The notes below the pieces were generated by a model. It was not told the DNA's origin and did not search any database. It was given only the letters and a program-made list of their open reading frames with translations. Source: Glandiceps talaboti (taxonomy: Eukaryota; Hemichordata; Enteropneusta; Spengelidae). Taken from it: a stretch of DNA of 64,000 nt. The stretch lies in contig NC_135561.1 in NCBI RefSeq assembly GCF_964340395.1, positions 857,501 through 921,500 on the forward strand, in the 5' to 3' direction. The translations under genes and the position numbers were made by a program. Numbering within the stretch: the first letter of the stretch is position 1; every line of letters begins with the position of its first letter. Positions 13,061 to 53,945 of the stretch are shown here, in pieces.

Positions 13061-14870
13061 CAGGCAGACAGAGACTTTCAACATGTACAATGGAAATCTC
13101 GAAAAACTAATTCTTACGTGTTTGACACAGGACAATAATATGGATTGCATAAATGAATAATGTAATTGAATAAAAAAGACAAGGAAAACAAAGAACATGC
13201 AGATAATCAATAACATTGAAAAAAACACAAACATAACATTTACAACGTAAGATGTATTTAGAACGATAAAAGCGTAAGAAAAAAGTCAAAAAGCATAATT
13301 TAAATCGGTTGAGTATTTACTAAACCATGTGATCTGTATTGGAATATTCTAAAGACAATCTTCAAAAGTAACCTGCATATTTCAACATAGCAACCATGAT
13401 TTGCATATATCAACAGCTGCTGTGCAGATATAAAGCTGAGCAGATATAACATTCATGACTTTTACACAATGTACAAGTACAAGTAAACAATTTGTAGGCA
13501 AAGCAAACGAGACAAAAATAGTTCTGAAATGCATATTGAGGGCGCATGTCATATTTGAGCACCACACCAGCCACACGTTCCTGATTAAAATCCTGGTTTT
13601 TTTCCATATCAACTAAAGTCTAACCTTACAGTATCCTTTTTGCATTTACTTAAGATATTTGCTGCTTGTAAGACATGACAATGTTCACTCTTGACAAGCA
13701 TATCTGTAAAATAGTTTATGATTATAGAGTACAGTTCACTCCTATCACAATCTCTGCTTTTATTGATATATACAACTTTCACATCGAAATTGTCTGATTC
13801 TACATGTTTTGTAAATGTATTATTGAATAAAACATTCCTAGCTCAGATTCAATTGAAGATATAAATCCCAAGACACGCATCCATACTCACACACATACCT
13901 TACTTTCTCATAACATGGCCATAAAATAGTGTAAATGACACTATAGCACACTTGATGATAATGAAATTCATTGTGTTACTGTGATTGCAATAACCTTTCA
14001 ACTTGGTGATTGATTACAAATGAAATATCTAGAACAAAAACAGTATAGAGGGAAATACATGAAAGTTACACAAGCTGGGCTTACTGATTTTTAATTGGAT
14101 GAAAAAAAATGACTTAATTATTCAAGTAAGATGTTAATTTAGCTTGTAGGATGAATATTGTTTTCTGATGAAGTTGTACAGTTGAAAGAATGATAAGGGT
14201 TTCATCAACATTACAGTATATGCATACTAAATTATGTGTGTATGTATCATACATAAATACCAAGTTTTAGTACATGTAATTCAAATAGCATGTGATGTAG
14301 ACAACTACAGGTAAATTTGCATATATGCAAATCTCCCCCCTCCCCCACCCACCGACATTCAAGACCTATCAACTCAGCTTGTGACTCTTCACAGTTATGA
14401 CAACAATACACATCATTCTGAAATGTAATGGCCATAAAACCATTCTTATTTTTATTTCTGTTTACTCTGATCGTTATAAAATGTTAGATCACTTCTTATG
14501 TGTTAAAAATAAGTCAAGATGACCAACTTTAAGAAAAGGCCCATAAAATATAACTGGCCATGAAGGTTATTATCTAATAAGGCACAGTGAAATTGATTCA
14601 TCAAAGGTCAAAGGTTACAGAGTCCATTCACGAACAAATCCTATTTCTGGCACGTCATACATCTGAAAAATCGACTGAAATATCACTAGTTACTATAGCA
14701 ACAACAATGACGACATCATTACTTGAAGTCAGTGCACTCTATGGATGGATTTGGAGAAATGACTGTAAATTTCTATGATACAAGAAAATGTAATGTTAGT
14801 TTCTATATAGTGCTCTTTGACACTGTTCTCAATTATTACCTTGGCAAGGACATACAACTATACAACAATA
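13061..14870. other. No gene seen
   Basis: AT-rich sequence on both strands without recognisable coding motifs, splice-linked exons or large repeats. Confidence 0.6.
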
Positions 14871-14874
14871 CATT

Positions 14875-15000
14875 ACACTTCCTCAACTCCTTAGGGAGTC
14901 AATACTTTACACTTCCTCAACTCCTTAGGGAGTCAATACTTTACACTTCCTCAACTCCCTAAGGAGTCAATACTTTACACTTACTCAACTCCCTAGGGAG
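14875..15000. repeat. 34 bp tandem repeat, about 4 copies
   Basis: Units contain CCTCAACTCC(C/T)TAGGGAGTC. Each unit holds a small internal palindrome (CTCCCTAGGGAG type). Confidence 0.9.
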
Positions 15001-15131
15001 CATAAAACCCATTGAGAATTACAACTTCAGACTTCAGACTGTGGACGAACAGAACCCATTACAAAATGGGAAAGTAAACAAATGACACTGGATTACTTAG
15101 TAATAACACTTGGCACAGAATGCTGGAAGTA

Positions 15132-15299
15132 CAGAGACTTGTATTACATTCCATCATTTGATAAGAACAGTTTTATGGCCACTTTACATAATAGTTCACA
15201 TTCACAAACAAATGTCCAGTTCCCCTGGCATTTCATGTACACATAAAGAGACCATAAAACTGTTCTTATCAAACCATGGTGTGTAATACAAGTCTCTGC
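15132..15299. repeat. Inverted repeat, about 50 bp arms (MITE-like hairpin)
   Basis: The left arm 15132-15180 and right arm 15249-15299 are near-complementary, sharing GATAAGAACAGTTTTATGG and AGAGACTTGTATTACA. The loop is about 68 bp. Confidence 0.8.
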
Positions 15300-15975
15300 T
15301 GTTCTAACATGCTGAGTTAATCTTACCCAAGGCCATTCAGAAATAAATGGCATTAGTGAGGCTTGCACCAAAATATACTAAAAAAAGGTCAAAAGAATCA
15401 CACTATTCAATCCTTGTGACTCTACTAATAAGAAATCATTAATTTGAGAACCTGGGATTGAATCATGGGTCTTTAAGACCAGCTTGAAACTGGGCTAGCA
15501 AAACTGGAAAGGGATTCCTGAGCAGTACTACAAACTTTCCTGTATCATGGTAGGGTAATAATACTGTCAACGATACAAACCTTGCCAAGATCTATAAACA
15601 ACCGTGTCAATATTAGCACACACAAAGGGAATAGTTAAAGTCAAATTACATTACTTTAAAGTTAATAGAAAATTATATAATGAAAGATAACGATATTGAT
15701 AGAATAACAGTAAAGTAACTTATAGTATACAGCTAAGTTGATACTAAACCATAGCTGACGAAAAAACTCAAAAAATGTCCTTAACAATATTTTTTTAAAA
15801 TATGCAAATAATATAATGGAATGAAAATATTATCATAAGACTATTATCGATAATTTTAATGTTTTTTATGCTGCATTTTTGTCAGCACTGTATACACAAC
15901 CCTTTACCCCAATAATAACATACAGAAATTCAAGTCACATGATATAAAGACTGGTAAATGTATACATGTCATTAT

Positions 15976-16087
15976 ATGACATGATCCTAATGACATCCAA
16001 GTTCTAGTGTGGCAACCTAGGGGTATGTACACCATAAAATGACATGAACCTAATGACATCCGAGTTCTAGTGTGGCAACCTAGGGTT
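15976..16087. repeat. Tandem duplication, 63 bp period
   Basis: Two copies sharing TAATGACATCC and GTTCTAGTGTGGCAACCTAG. Confidence 0.88.
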
Positions 16088-16628
16088 ATCTGCATGACAG
16101 TTTGCAGTATTCTCTGCAATAATATTGTAACAAGTGCACAGAGTGAAAAAGCAGCAGAAAACACCTCAAGCACAAGTGTACATACCCAAAGAATCAACAT
16201 TAGTGCTCACAAGTCATTGAGTTCTGTACTATGTTGAACCAAAACAGCTAATATTTCATTCAAAAGAACAATGGTGTGATTATGTGTACATGGTACGATT
16301 AGCTGCTCATTTGCATATAGTATGAGATAGTGTTTTTGGTATTACACTGTAGTGCAAATATCAACTGTATGGAAGCACACCAATTCAAGTCATCAATAGT
16401 ACATATGTTATGAGTTGCCATTCAACATTCCAATGTCAAAACATGTGATCTCCCTTAGTTGTAACTACACACCCAGTATCCTGCTGATGTTAAAATATCA
16501 CAAGCTAAATGATGTTAAATAAAACTGTCATGTTTCACAATAAGTCACTCAGTTTGACTAGATATTCTTACTTGTTTACAAGGACAATTATCATTTTAAT
16601 CACGACACACCTCTTCTCACAGACTCAT

Positions 16629-16984
16629 TAGCCCCATATAGACGTAGGTCGTCCACCTGAGGCAGTTCCGATTCCTGTAAAAATATTACCTTCCCCGTCA
16701 AGACGTGGGTCATCTTACCTGAGGCAGTCCCAAGTCCTACCTGAGGTAGGACAGGATTGTGTCTACTCGCAGGAAGGTTACGACATCGATGTCGCATGTT
16801 CCCTCCTGACTCCGTCCTGACAGTACATAGGATGAAGTCAGGAGGGTTTCAGGAAACCTCTCAAAGGTGTCCTAAGTCAGGACGGTTTCAGGACAGGTTC
16901 AGGACGCGTTTCCATCTACATCGGCTTCAAACTATCCTTAGTCCTGCCTCAGGTAGGATTTCTAGTGCCGTGTAGATGGGGCTA
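16629..16984. mobile_element. 356 bp terminal-inverted-repeat element
   Basis: The left end TAGCCCCATATAGACG pairs with the right end CGTGTAGATGGGGCTA, with two mismatches over 16 bp. The interior is richer in GC than its surroundings and has several direct and inverted copies of CCTGAGGCAG / CAGGACGG-type motifs. I see no transposase, so this is probably a non-autonomous DNA transposon. Target duplication is unclear (flanks ACTCAT and GTGTCAT). Confidence 0.65.
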
Positions 16985-17464
16985 GTGTCATGATTCCATA
17001 TTTCAAAATATTTCAGAACTTACTATTTAACATAAAAAGATTACAGATGACACAATCCAACACAATACCGTCACTACTAGTCTGTGTTCGAAATTCACTC
17101 TTCTCTTCACAAATTTTGCTTAAGAGCAATAAGAGTGATAAGCACTTCTTAAAACTTATTGGAATATATCTCTGTGTTTATGAAATGCAAAGTTCACAGT
17201 TTACTAAATGTATAGAATGACATATTGAAAATATAATTGATTCATGATTTACTTGTTCAATTTGGAACATTATGTTTGTATAAATAAAATTTGGATGAAC
17301 TGATAGAGAAACAGTCATGTAAACTTGAAATACCAGGTGCAGTTTGATGAAATGAGCTAATGACATGTCTGTACTCGCTAAACTTGCAATACCAGCTAGA
17401 TGAAATGAGCTAACATCTTGTCTGTATTTGGTAAACAATAGCACTAATTATATGCCATGAACTG

Positions 17465-17632
17465 TTATTGTACAAACAAAATATTGTATAGTTTGGTTAC
17501 TAAGAGTGCTGTTCATTTTCTCTTATCAGACAAACGAAAGATTGTACAGTTTGGCCACTAGGAGTGCTGTTCATATTCCTGTTATCAGACAAACAAAATA
17601 TTGTATAGTTTGCCACTAGGAGTGCTGTTCAT
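17465..17632. repeat. About 62 bp tandem repeat, 3 copies
   Basis: Units share ACAAACAAAATATTGTATAG-like and AGGAGTGCTGTTCAT motifs. Confidence 0.85.
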
Positions 17633-19180
17633 AAACATCGCTTGGACCACAGGTAACAAATGAGTGCTGGCCATGATGGTCAAGTACTGGTGCCTCTTTG
17701 AAAGAAAATCATCACTTTCAAGGTTAACAGTTTAAGTTGATGGCATTTTCAACCAATAAAAAATTACAGTAATTTTCTTTCACATGATGTAATTTTTAGG
17801 TACTTGCCTGAGAGTTGTTTCAGCCATGTTTCGTTGACTGCTTTGTGTAATACTATGAATGTTGGTTTATATATAGCACTTTCTCACTCTGTGCTCAAGG
17901 CGCTTTACAATTATTACCCCTGGCATGTGAATTTAGACCTCATTTTCCCTTATCTAGGGCGCCCTCTTGAGACGATCTTTTGAAAATGATTTTGGAGTGG
18001 GTAACATGAATAATATGTATAATATGTATCAAGTTGAACCATTAACAATGTATAGTAAATGTTATACATGATACCTCATTTTGAATATATGCTAAAACAC
18101 CATCTGCTACTAAAATGACATTTCAGAGATTTGTGCAAATTATAACCACCTGATATATGTCACATAAAACAGTGATAATTGTGCAGTGAAATTAACATAA
18201 CAAAATAATGCATTGTAATATAAATTTGATTCTTGTGTTTTTCAGTGATCCTAGGATGAGTTCCACCTGTCTACAACACACCAGGAAGAACTTTTGTAAC
18301 ATTTTAACCTATATGAAAATAATACTTATATGCTCACATCTTTAAATGAATTGCTAATATTGGTAACATTAAAGTTTGCAGCATTATCAACTCTCTTTGT
18401 AAAGCTGTACTGAAAGTGATCAGTCATTTACATAGATTAGGACCTACTGATTGGCTGCAAAGTACTTGACCCCACACGACCTGATGACTTATGTCATGTG
18501 ACAAGACCAGGCACAATATATTATATTTTGCACACTCATCTATACCTTACATTGTACCCTGTCTTACCTACATGCAGCTGATATGATTTAGCTAAAACTG
18601 TCTAATCTGACCTTTGGCCTTGAGGATTTGAATATTTCTTTGAAATAATAACTTCACCTTTGATAAATGGAGAATAGATACAGTTGAATCTAGATATATT
18701 ATAATATAATAATTGATAATTAAGAAAAAATTGATCTATTCAGTAAAATGTTGACCTGGCCATGAAACTGTCCTGTGTCATGGTTTAACCTTTGTGTAAG
18801 GTTTGAAAGAAATTGATTGCACATCTTGTATTACCTTTGTAGTCTGTGATATAAATATATTAGCCTGGTTTTGACAATTGAGCTCTACGATCAAGACCAA
18901 TTTGAATGCCATCAATATAAAATTAAAACATTCTGGGAATAGCAATTTCAGTTAAGTCTCTGTGGAGTGTACATGTGGGTCAAAATATATGGATACCAAA
19001 TATGTGTTTATATGTAAACATGGCTTTTTGATCAGACTATATGTATGTAAGAGAAGTGTTTCCTTGCTCACTACCATACTATATGTTTGTGCCAGGTTTC
19101 CAAAAAACATAGACTTGAATGTGTCTGAGTAAAGACTCAAAACTGACAGATAGTCAGATACTATGTAATCGAACAAACAT
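17633..19180. other. No gene seen; one repeat fragment
   Basis: About 17860-17960 contains TGTGCTCAAGGCGCTTTACA, a short stretch I associate with dispersed repeats in several animal genomes. The rest is AT-rich without coding signals. Part of it may be 3' UTR or downstream flank of SNX17. Confidence 0.5.
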
Positions 19181-19183
19181 GTA

Positions 19184-19290
19184 CGTACGTGTTTGTACGT
19201 ACGTACGTACGTACGTACGTACCTACGTACGTACCTACGTATGTACGTACGTACGTACATACATACATACATACATACATACATACATAC

Positions 19291-19321
<31 letters not shown>

Positions 19322-19335
19322 CATACATGTATACA
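19184..19335. repeat. (GTAC)n and (ATAC)n compound microsatellite
   Basis: GTAC units pass into ATAC units. GTAC is self-complementary, so the first part can form hairpins. Confidence 0.95.
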
Positions 19336-19439
19336 TGTACATCCGTCTGTGTGTGTGAGCATGCAAGGAGGGAGCCTATGCCTTCAGCTTCCTTCTGACA
19401 TTACCTGTTTTACGTTTTTTTTTTAACCATTGACTTTGA

Positions 19440-19795
19440 CAACAGCCAATCAGTAGTAGTAGGAATCTTGGCAATAGCCAATAAACACAGATCTTGATAA
19501 TAACCAATTATATTTGATCCTGATATCATCAAATCATTAGTGATCTTGATATCAGTCAATCAACAGAGATCTTTTATACCAGCCAATCATAAGATATCTT
19601 GAAATCAACCAATCGGTAGGCTTCTTGCTTTCTGCCAATCAACAGAGATCTTTTACATCAGTCAATCGTAAGATATCTTGAAATCAACCAATCACTACAG
19701 GCTTTGACATCAACCAATCACTACAGGCTTTGACATCAACCAATCACTACAGGCTTTGACATCAACCAATCACTACAGGCATTGACATCAACCAA
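19440..19795. repeat. CCAATCA-rich minisatellite in the SNX17 3' UTR
   Basis: Repeats of about 26-33 bp, each with CCAATCA plus CTACAGGCTTTGACATCAA or AGAGATCTT. The array starts directly after the SNX17 stop codon (TGA, 19796-19798, read on the minus strand), so it forms the proximal 3' UTR or replaces it. Copies nearest the gene are the most alike. Confidence 0.85.
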
Positions 19796-34114
<14,319 letters not shown>

Positions 34115-34759
34115 ATTGGTAGCTAAAACCGACGTTCATCAACTTGTAAACATTTCGATAGTAGGTTTACATGTACGTCGCCATATTGGCACTAGTCACG
34201 TGTTACCTCTTAAACGTAACGGGGACTATAAACGAGAAACGCCCCTTCTCCCCGGCGAAGAGTATCCATGCATTAAGTTGGGGTGAATGGTGTTTATCTT
34301 TATCTATAGTGTTCTAAAATGGGACTAGATTAGTTGCAGCCATGCATTGCTCAGATACCATGTAATGTAAATGCTATAATATAATATAATATAATAAACA
34401 GTCCAACGAACCATGAACTTTGGGTTATTTAGCGTTCAGGTTATACATTCTAATTTAAATTTCCATCATGGGGAAAACTATTTTGCGTCGCAATACAAAT
34501 TATCTTTTTACAGCCAAATGTTTCAGTAAAACCTGCAAATCATTTGTACATTATCTTTAGAAGTTATATGAAATAGTAGAAGTTGTGAATGAATACATTA
34601 CTTAGTGTGCAATCTTATTACAGCCTGAAAGATTTACAAGTTGCTCGACACGTTCTATATAATTTATGGACCAAATTGAAACGTGAAACTATGTAGGGCC
34701 TAGGACGATGTATTGTCATACATGTATTTTGAAGGTTGGCTTCATATTTACAACTGACT

Positions 34760-34885
34760 TTATTGTCCCTTTTCAACCTCTTTCCGCCATGGCATATTTT
34801 GTTTATTACTTCTTTGTCTGAGATACCAAGCCAGGTCCGGCGGGATCCTCGGGGAAAAGGTTGAAATTGGGCGGGCACTATCCAT
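34760..34885 (-). CDS. Possible short coding exon, 41 codons, unknown
   Basis: From ATG at 34885 the frame reads MDSARPISTFSPRIPPDLAW, then a basic stretch with NMPWRKEVEKGQ and a stop. Its base composition (many CC and GG) and Pro/Trp/Arg content stand out from the AT-rich surroundings. A GT exists within GAG-GTTGAA near 34775, so it could be spliced onward. I recognise no family. It may be chance or a decayed exon. Confidence 0.25.
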   Translation of the reverse strand: MDSARPISTFSPRIPPDLAWYLRQRSNKQNMPWRKEVEKGQ

Positions 34886-35985
34886 ATTGTTCAAACGGGA
34901 CAGACACACACAAAAATTACCTAGCTCCGACTCAAAACCCTTTCACTTGTTTTGCCTGTGGCTTCGCGCTATAGCTATAACCTCAGATGTCAGCATAATT
35001 TAAATTTGTCGGTCAGTCTCTGCTCACCAAAATGCATTTTACGCTATTTACAACATAAAATCACATGCCAATGATAATATTCATTGATCATCAACTCCCA
35101 TCCATAAATGGAAAGCCATCATTTTAAACGTGAAACGTTCACTTGTCATGTTGTGGCAAATGACATTGATAAATAGTGAATTGGAACGGCAGCTGAGAAA
35201 TGTGAATAATTGTTCTTACATCTGGTGGCCTTTAAAGGCTTAGTCATGGACATATATGATCTCCTGAAATGACTGAATGTCGGCATCAAATAACCGTGAA
35301 ACACAACCGTTATTTCTATTACTCTTCTATTCAGGATAGCCAGTTCTCGAGTTCATGTCCTTGGATAATCAAGTCTTTAAATCACTCAATATTAATTAAA
35401 ATGTTATAATAATAACATTGCCAAAAGTTTTGAATTTGATGATAGGACAATTCTGTAGTCCATTATAGTGTTTGTTCAACGCATGCGCTATTGTAATGAA
35501 CTGTCAACAGTTATTTTTCTATTTGTATCCAAAAAATATTTGTGATTATTACAGATAAGTTTATATTATTACTAAATTCAGATGGAATTTTGAGCGCTGA
35601 AGTCACGGTTTTATTAATAGTGCCTTGCTGGCATGCTATTTTAAAGCGCTGTGCCCCTCAAGACGCGCTTTTGGTACATGGTGATAAAAATTCCATGATA
35701 ATTTATGCACACTTCTCTATAATCATAATCTAAAAATAGCGTAAATGACTGTGGTCAGTCTCCACTATATTTGATAAATGTGCAAGTTAAGGAAGGAACC
35801 ATAGTTCACACTGTCTATCATATGATATAGTTAAAGAGGGGACCACAGTTCACTGTATCATATCATATGATATAGAAACAAGATACTCAATATGATACAG
35901 CACATGCACATTTCATTTGAATAGTTTTAGTAAAACATAACATATATTAAATGGGGAAAATCACAATCACGTTTTCAAGAGTGCT

Positions 35986-35991
35986 TTTATT
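35986..35991 (-). promoter_or_regulatory. Candidate poly(A) signal of the first GH9 gene
   Basis: AATAAA on the minus strand, 294 bp after the stop codon. Position and hexamer fit; no other evidence. Confidence 0.4.
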
Positions 35992-36284
35992 TTCACGGAG
36001 GAACTGCATCAAGGTAAAATAGAAAAATTACAGACGGAGAAAACCAATTATTTACTTTAGATAATTTCGCCATACTAGTGGCGTCAATCTTAGCGTATCT
36101 CTAGCATATGTATAGTTGCCCGGATGTATAATTGCCCGGATATATAATTTTGGAAGAGAAAAGAGCACACGATGACACATTTCAAATGTTGACAAATTAC
36201 AGTCAGAAACATGTGTATGGTATGGTTATGTATCCTATGGTAAAATAATACACCCTAGTGGCCTTGTGCTTTCCATCTGTGTCT

Positions 36285-43938
<7,654 letters not shown>

Positions 43939-44654
43939 TGATATATAGGTAGACCACCTACAATGTATGCAACAACACCAAAGTCTGCCACTAACAGCCT
44001 GCGACTTTTAACACTTATACGGTCTAGTCAGTACCGATGACGTCATCATTAACATATCCATTCAGTTAATAGTAGTAATATAATATGACTTTATTGTCAT
44101 TTGCATAAAAATGCGATTTCCACGTGCAGTCATAAAAAGTGAATAAATTGAAAATTAAAGATTGCAACAATTGAATAAAACATGGAATGAAAATGCAAGT
44201 GGAATGTAAAAGTAAGAGATAAAATAACTGTAAAAACATCAAATTATTTAAAAAGCACATGATTCTAAAAAAGATACACATGAAGAGACAAATAACATAA
44301 AACTAAAACATATAGTGAAAGATCTTTAGTTAGTCCTCCATACTACATATTACTTAAAGAGGCACACACTGAGTTTACACTGAGGAGTAATTCTTGCTGC
44401 ATGTGTAAAAGGTACTCACTTTATTCGACTCAAGGAAGCATACTAATAAACCATGAATGAGTTCAAACCTAAAGATATAACTTATAAACGATACCATAAG
44501 GTCATATATCGTATATAGCTTTATTGTAGTAAGTCTTGCCTGGTATAGTCGTCTCCTTTGAATTTGTTGTTATTAACTCCAAGAATGTGGGATACATTTA
44601 TGTGTATAGTGCTTGTGATGTAGCGTGATACTGAAACCCATGGATTCGTATGCA

Positions 44655-45470
44655 TTTGGGATATGTGACCAATATTTGTAAGGTCTACACTACAGTTGTA
44701 ATCTGAGGGATATGATAGCGATATATGGCCACTCTTTGTAAGGTCTACACTATACTGTTGTAACCTGAGGGATATGATAGCGATATATGACCACTCTTTG
44801 TAAGGTCTACACTATACAGTTGTAACCTGAGGGATATGATAGCGATATATGGCCACTCTTTGTAAGGTCTACACTATACAGTTGTAACCTGAGGGATCTG
44901 ATAGCGATATATGGCCACTCTTTGTAAGGTCTACACTATACAGTTGTAACCTGAGGGATATGATAGCGATATATGGCTACTCTTTGTAAGGTCTACACTA
45001 TACAGTTGTAACCTGGGGGGTATGATAGCGATATATGGCCACTCTTTGTAAGGTCGACACTATACAGTTGTAACCTGAGGGATATGATAGCGATATGTGG
45101 CCACTCTTTGTAAGGTCTACACTATACAGTTGTAACCTGAGGGATATGATAGCGATATATGGCCATTCTTTGTAAGGTCTACACTATACAGTTGTAACCT
45201 GGGGGGTATGATAGCGATATATGGCCACTCTTTGTAAGGTCTACACTATACAGTTGTAACATGAGGGACATGATAGCGATATATGGCCACTCTTAGTAAG
45301 GTCTACACTATACAGTTGTAACATGAGGGACATGATAGCGATATATGGCCACTCTTTGTAAGGTCTACACTATACAGTTGTAATCTGAGGGATATGATAG
45401 CGATATATGGCTACTCTTTGTAAGGTCTACACTATACAGTTGTAACCTGAATGATATGATAGCGATATGT
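44655..45470. repeat. 62 bp satellite, about 13 copies
   Basis: The unit contains GATATGATAGCGATATATGG, then CCACTCTTTGTAAGGTCTAC and ACTATACAGTTGTAACCTGA. Copies differ by a few bases; the outermost are the most diverged. Head to tail, without spacers. Confidence 0.96.
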
Positions 45471-46124
45471 GATAGATAAAAAATCATAACAATTAAAAAG
45501 ATGAACAGTGTCATTTTGAGTTAGTTGACCAGGTATACCTGCATATGGAATGAGGATATGACTGGGGCGTGATATATATAACATTAAATTATTTTAACAT
45601 ATTTCAATTGTAATGCCTTCTAAATAGTCTACCAAAAGTGTTAATAAAAGAAACTTCAATACCAAACGGATTAGGGAGTGTTTGTATATATGTGTTAATT
45701 ATTTATGTGCGGTCCAGCTTCATCGTTTTCGATTAATTCACAAAACATATTGATGGCCTTGCTTTCCAGTAATCGTGCAACTTTTCATTGATAAGTACGT
45801 GGAACTCTAATTATACATGTACCAGCAAAAGGTTTGAAGGTAAAATATTCTCTAGAAAACACTTGATTTTTCCTAAAATCAGTCACTAGACAAAAGCTTG
45901 TCTACTGTGTATTCTATTTCCATTATTTGTTAAGCTACGAAATATGTTTTTTTATGCAACCCCTTCCATTAATTCTTCAAAATTGATTATGCCAACAGCA
46001 TTGAATTTACTTTGTGAACAATAGAGTACAAATTAATAGAAATAACAAAATGAAATAAACTGGTACTATCGTTAACGAGATCCAAAATTGAAATATTCGA
46101 AAGGAGTTATTGAAAAAAAATATG

Positions 46125-46134
46125 TATACATACA

Positions 46135-46168
<34 letters not shown>

Positions 46169-46174
46169 CATACA

Positions 46175-46206
<32 letters not shown>

Positions 46207-46530
46207 AACATACATACATACATACACACACACACCCACACCCACATACATTCATTCATACATACATACATACATACATACATACATACATACATGCATA
46301 CATGCATACATGCATACATACATACATACACACACACACCCACACCCACATACATTCATTCATACATACATACATACATACATACATACATACATACATA
46401 CATACATACATACATCCTTCCATCCATCCATCCATCCATACATACATCCATCCATCCATCCATCCATCCATCCATCCATCCATCCATACATACATACATA
46501 CATACATACATACATACATACATACATGTC
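46125..46530. repeat. (CATA)n/(CACA)n/(CATC)n microsatellite cluster
   Basis: Contains a higher-order duplication: the segment with CACACCCACACCCACATACA and CATTCATTCATA occurs twice (about 46225 and 46330). Confidence 0.95.
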
Positions 46531-46600
46531 ATCATACATTGGCAACACAAAGATGGAGCGATCGCATATGTCAAGCGTTACTTAGCAATAAATGTCAATA

Positions 46601-46606
46601 TTTATT
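46601..46606 (-). promoter_or_regulatory. Candidate poly(A) signal of GH9 gene 2
   Basis: AATAAA on the minus strand about 85 bp after the stop codon. Confidence 0.45.
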
Positions 46607-46690
46607 TATCTCTCTAGTGATTCACACTCCAAGCAATTTTACTTAACCTCATAATCATGAAATATCAAATGTTTTTTTTTAAACCTTCGG

Positions 46691-52849
<6,159 letters not shown>

Positions 52850-53779
52850 GATTGCTATCGCCTTGGATTTGAGTGCACGTTTATATTGTTCTCTGAACAA
52901 AACAATCCTTAGAGAAGCAGTTGTCCGATCCTATAGGCGTCTAGCAACATCAACATGATCGGCTCCGTCAACTTCAAGAATGACCATTTGGTGACGCAAT
53001 ACCTTATAAATCGCATCTCGACTACCATAAAAAAGGTGACTCCTGTGTTTGTCTACAAACACAGTTTAATTTATACTAGTGGACAATTGGATTTCTGTTC
53101 TATACCCTGAGAAAGTTTTGCATCGGTGAACACGAACATTAGGTTTAAAGAAAGTAGATTTCCCAAGATGAATGACTTGCACAGGTCAATTTACAAAATT
53201 TGAGAAAATAGTGACTAACTCTAATCAAGGGATTAGTCTCACAAACGCAATTATATATAATCGGCCATGAAGAAACTAAAGAAAAACTGAGATAACAACC
53301 TAAATTCTAAAGAATGTACGTCATGTACCTCGAGTAGAATGATTTTAATAAGTACCTGCGAAATAGTATATACAGATGCCACATTGCCTATCAACAATTG
53401 TCTATTGTTGATTGGAGATTACGTTTAAATGTACATAGAAGACTGTTTTACCAACAAAATGGCTGACAATATAGATTTAAATGCAACTTTAAGTATAACC
53501 CTCCTACTTGTAAAACTGACCATCCAAATAGAAAGGGGTTGATTTGAATCCGTGTAGACTAGATAACTTTACATATAACGATCCCTAAAACAGTTTTAAA
53601 AGAGGCAATGGTAAGAAAGATACGAAAACCCACCTTGGATTGAAGAAAGTAAAGTTCCATCCCCTCGATCCACCAACACAGGCAAATACACCTATATCAG
53701 ATTGGTGAATGTGTTCATAACCTTTACTCTTCATTATTCCTCGATTTTCTACAACTCAATAGAATCTTCTTCTTGTATG

Positions 53780-53945
53780 TTATTTTTTTTTGTTTACTTC
53801 AAATTTCAGATTCTTTCTAAAAATGGATTTTGACAGCATCTTCAGTTATTTTGTATTTTGTATTTTATTCCCATGCAAATTTTGTATGCTCTTTGGTCCT
53901 GTGGCCTTTCATGCAATAAACTTTACAAACTACAAACTCCCATGT
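53780..53945 (+). mobile_element. Probable LINE 3' tail
   Basis: Contains TTTGTATTTTGTATTTTATT, then CTTTGGTCCTGTGGCCTTTC and ATGCAATAAACTTTACAAAC. I associate this order (T/G-rich, CTTTGGxCCTGTGGCC, AATAAA) with the 3' UTR of invertebrate LINEs. No coding part is attached. Confidence 0.45.

Larger units (their letters stand above)
34115..36284. other. Intergenic region between SNX17 and the first GH9 gene
   Basis: Upstream flank of SNX17 and downstream flank of the GH9 gene, both on the minus strand. Apart from one short candidate exon near 34760-34885 I see no gene. A direct repeat with GTTCACTGT/CATATGATATAG lies near 35800-35880. Confidence 0.6.
43939..46690. other. Intergenic region between GH9 genes 1 and 2
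   Basis: No gene seen. It holds a 62 bp satellite array (44655-45470) and a CATA-type cluster (46125-46530). About 44070-44100 has TGACTTTATTGTCATTTGCA, which may be an old retroelement tail. Confidence 0.6.

Noticed and set aside
14166-14200. CTGATGA followed by GAAAG on the plus strand, hammerhead-like spacing
   Set aside because: The bases between cannot form stem II, and no stem III with a UH cleavage site follows.
44655-45470. CRISPR-like regular array
   Set aside because: Units are joined head to tail without spacers, and the DNA is from an animal genome. It is a satellite.
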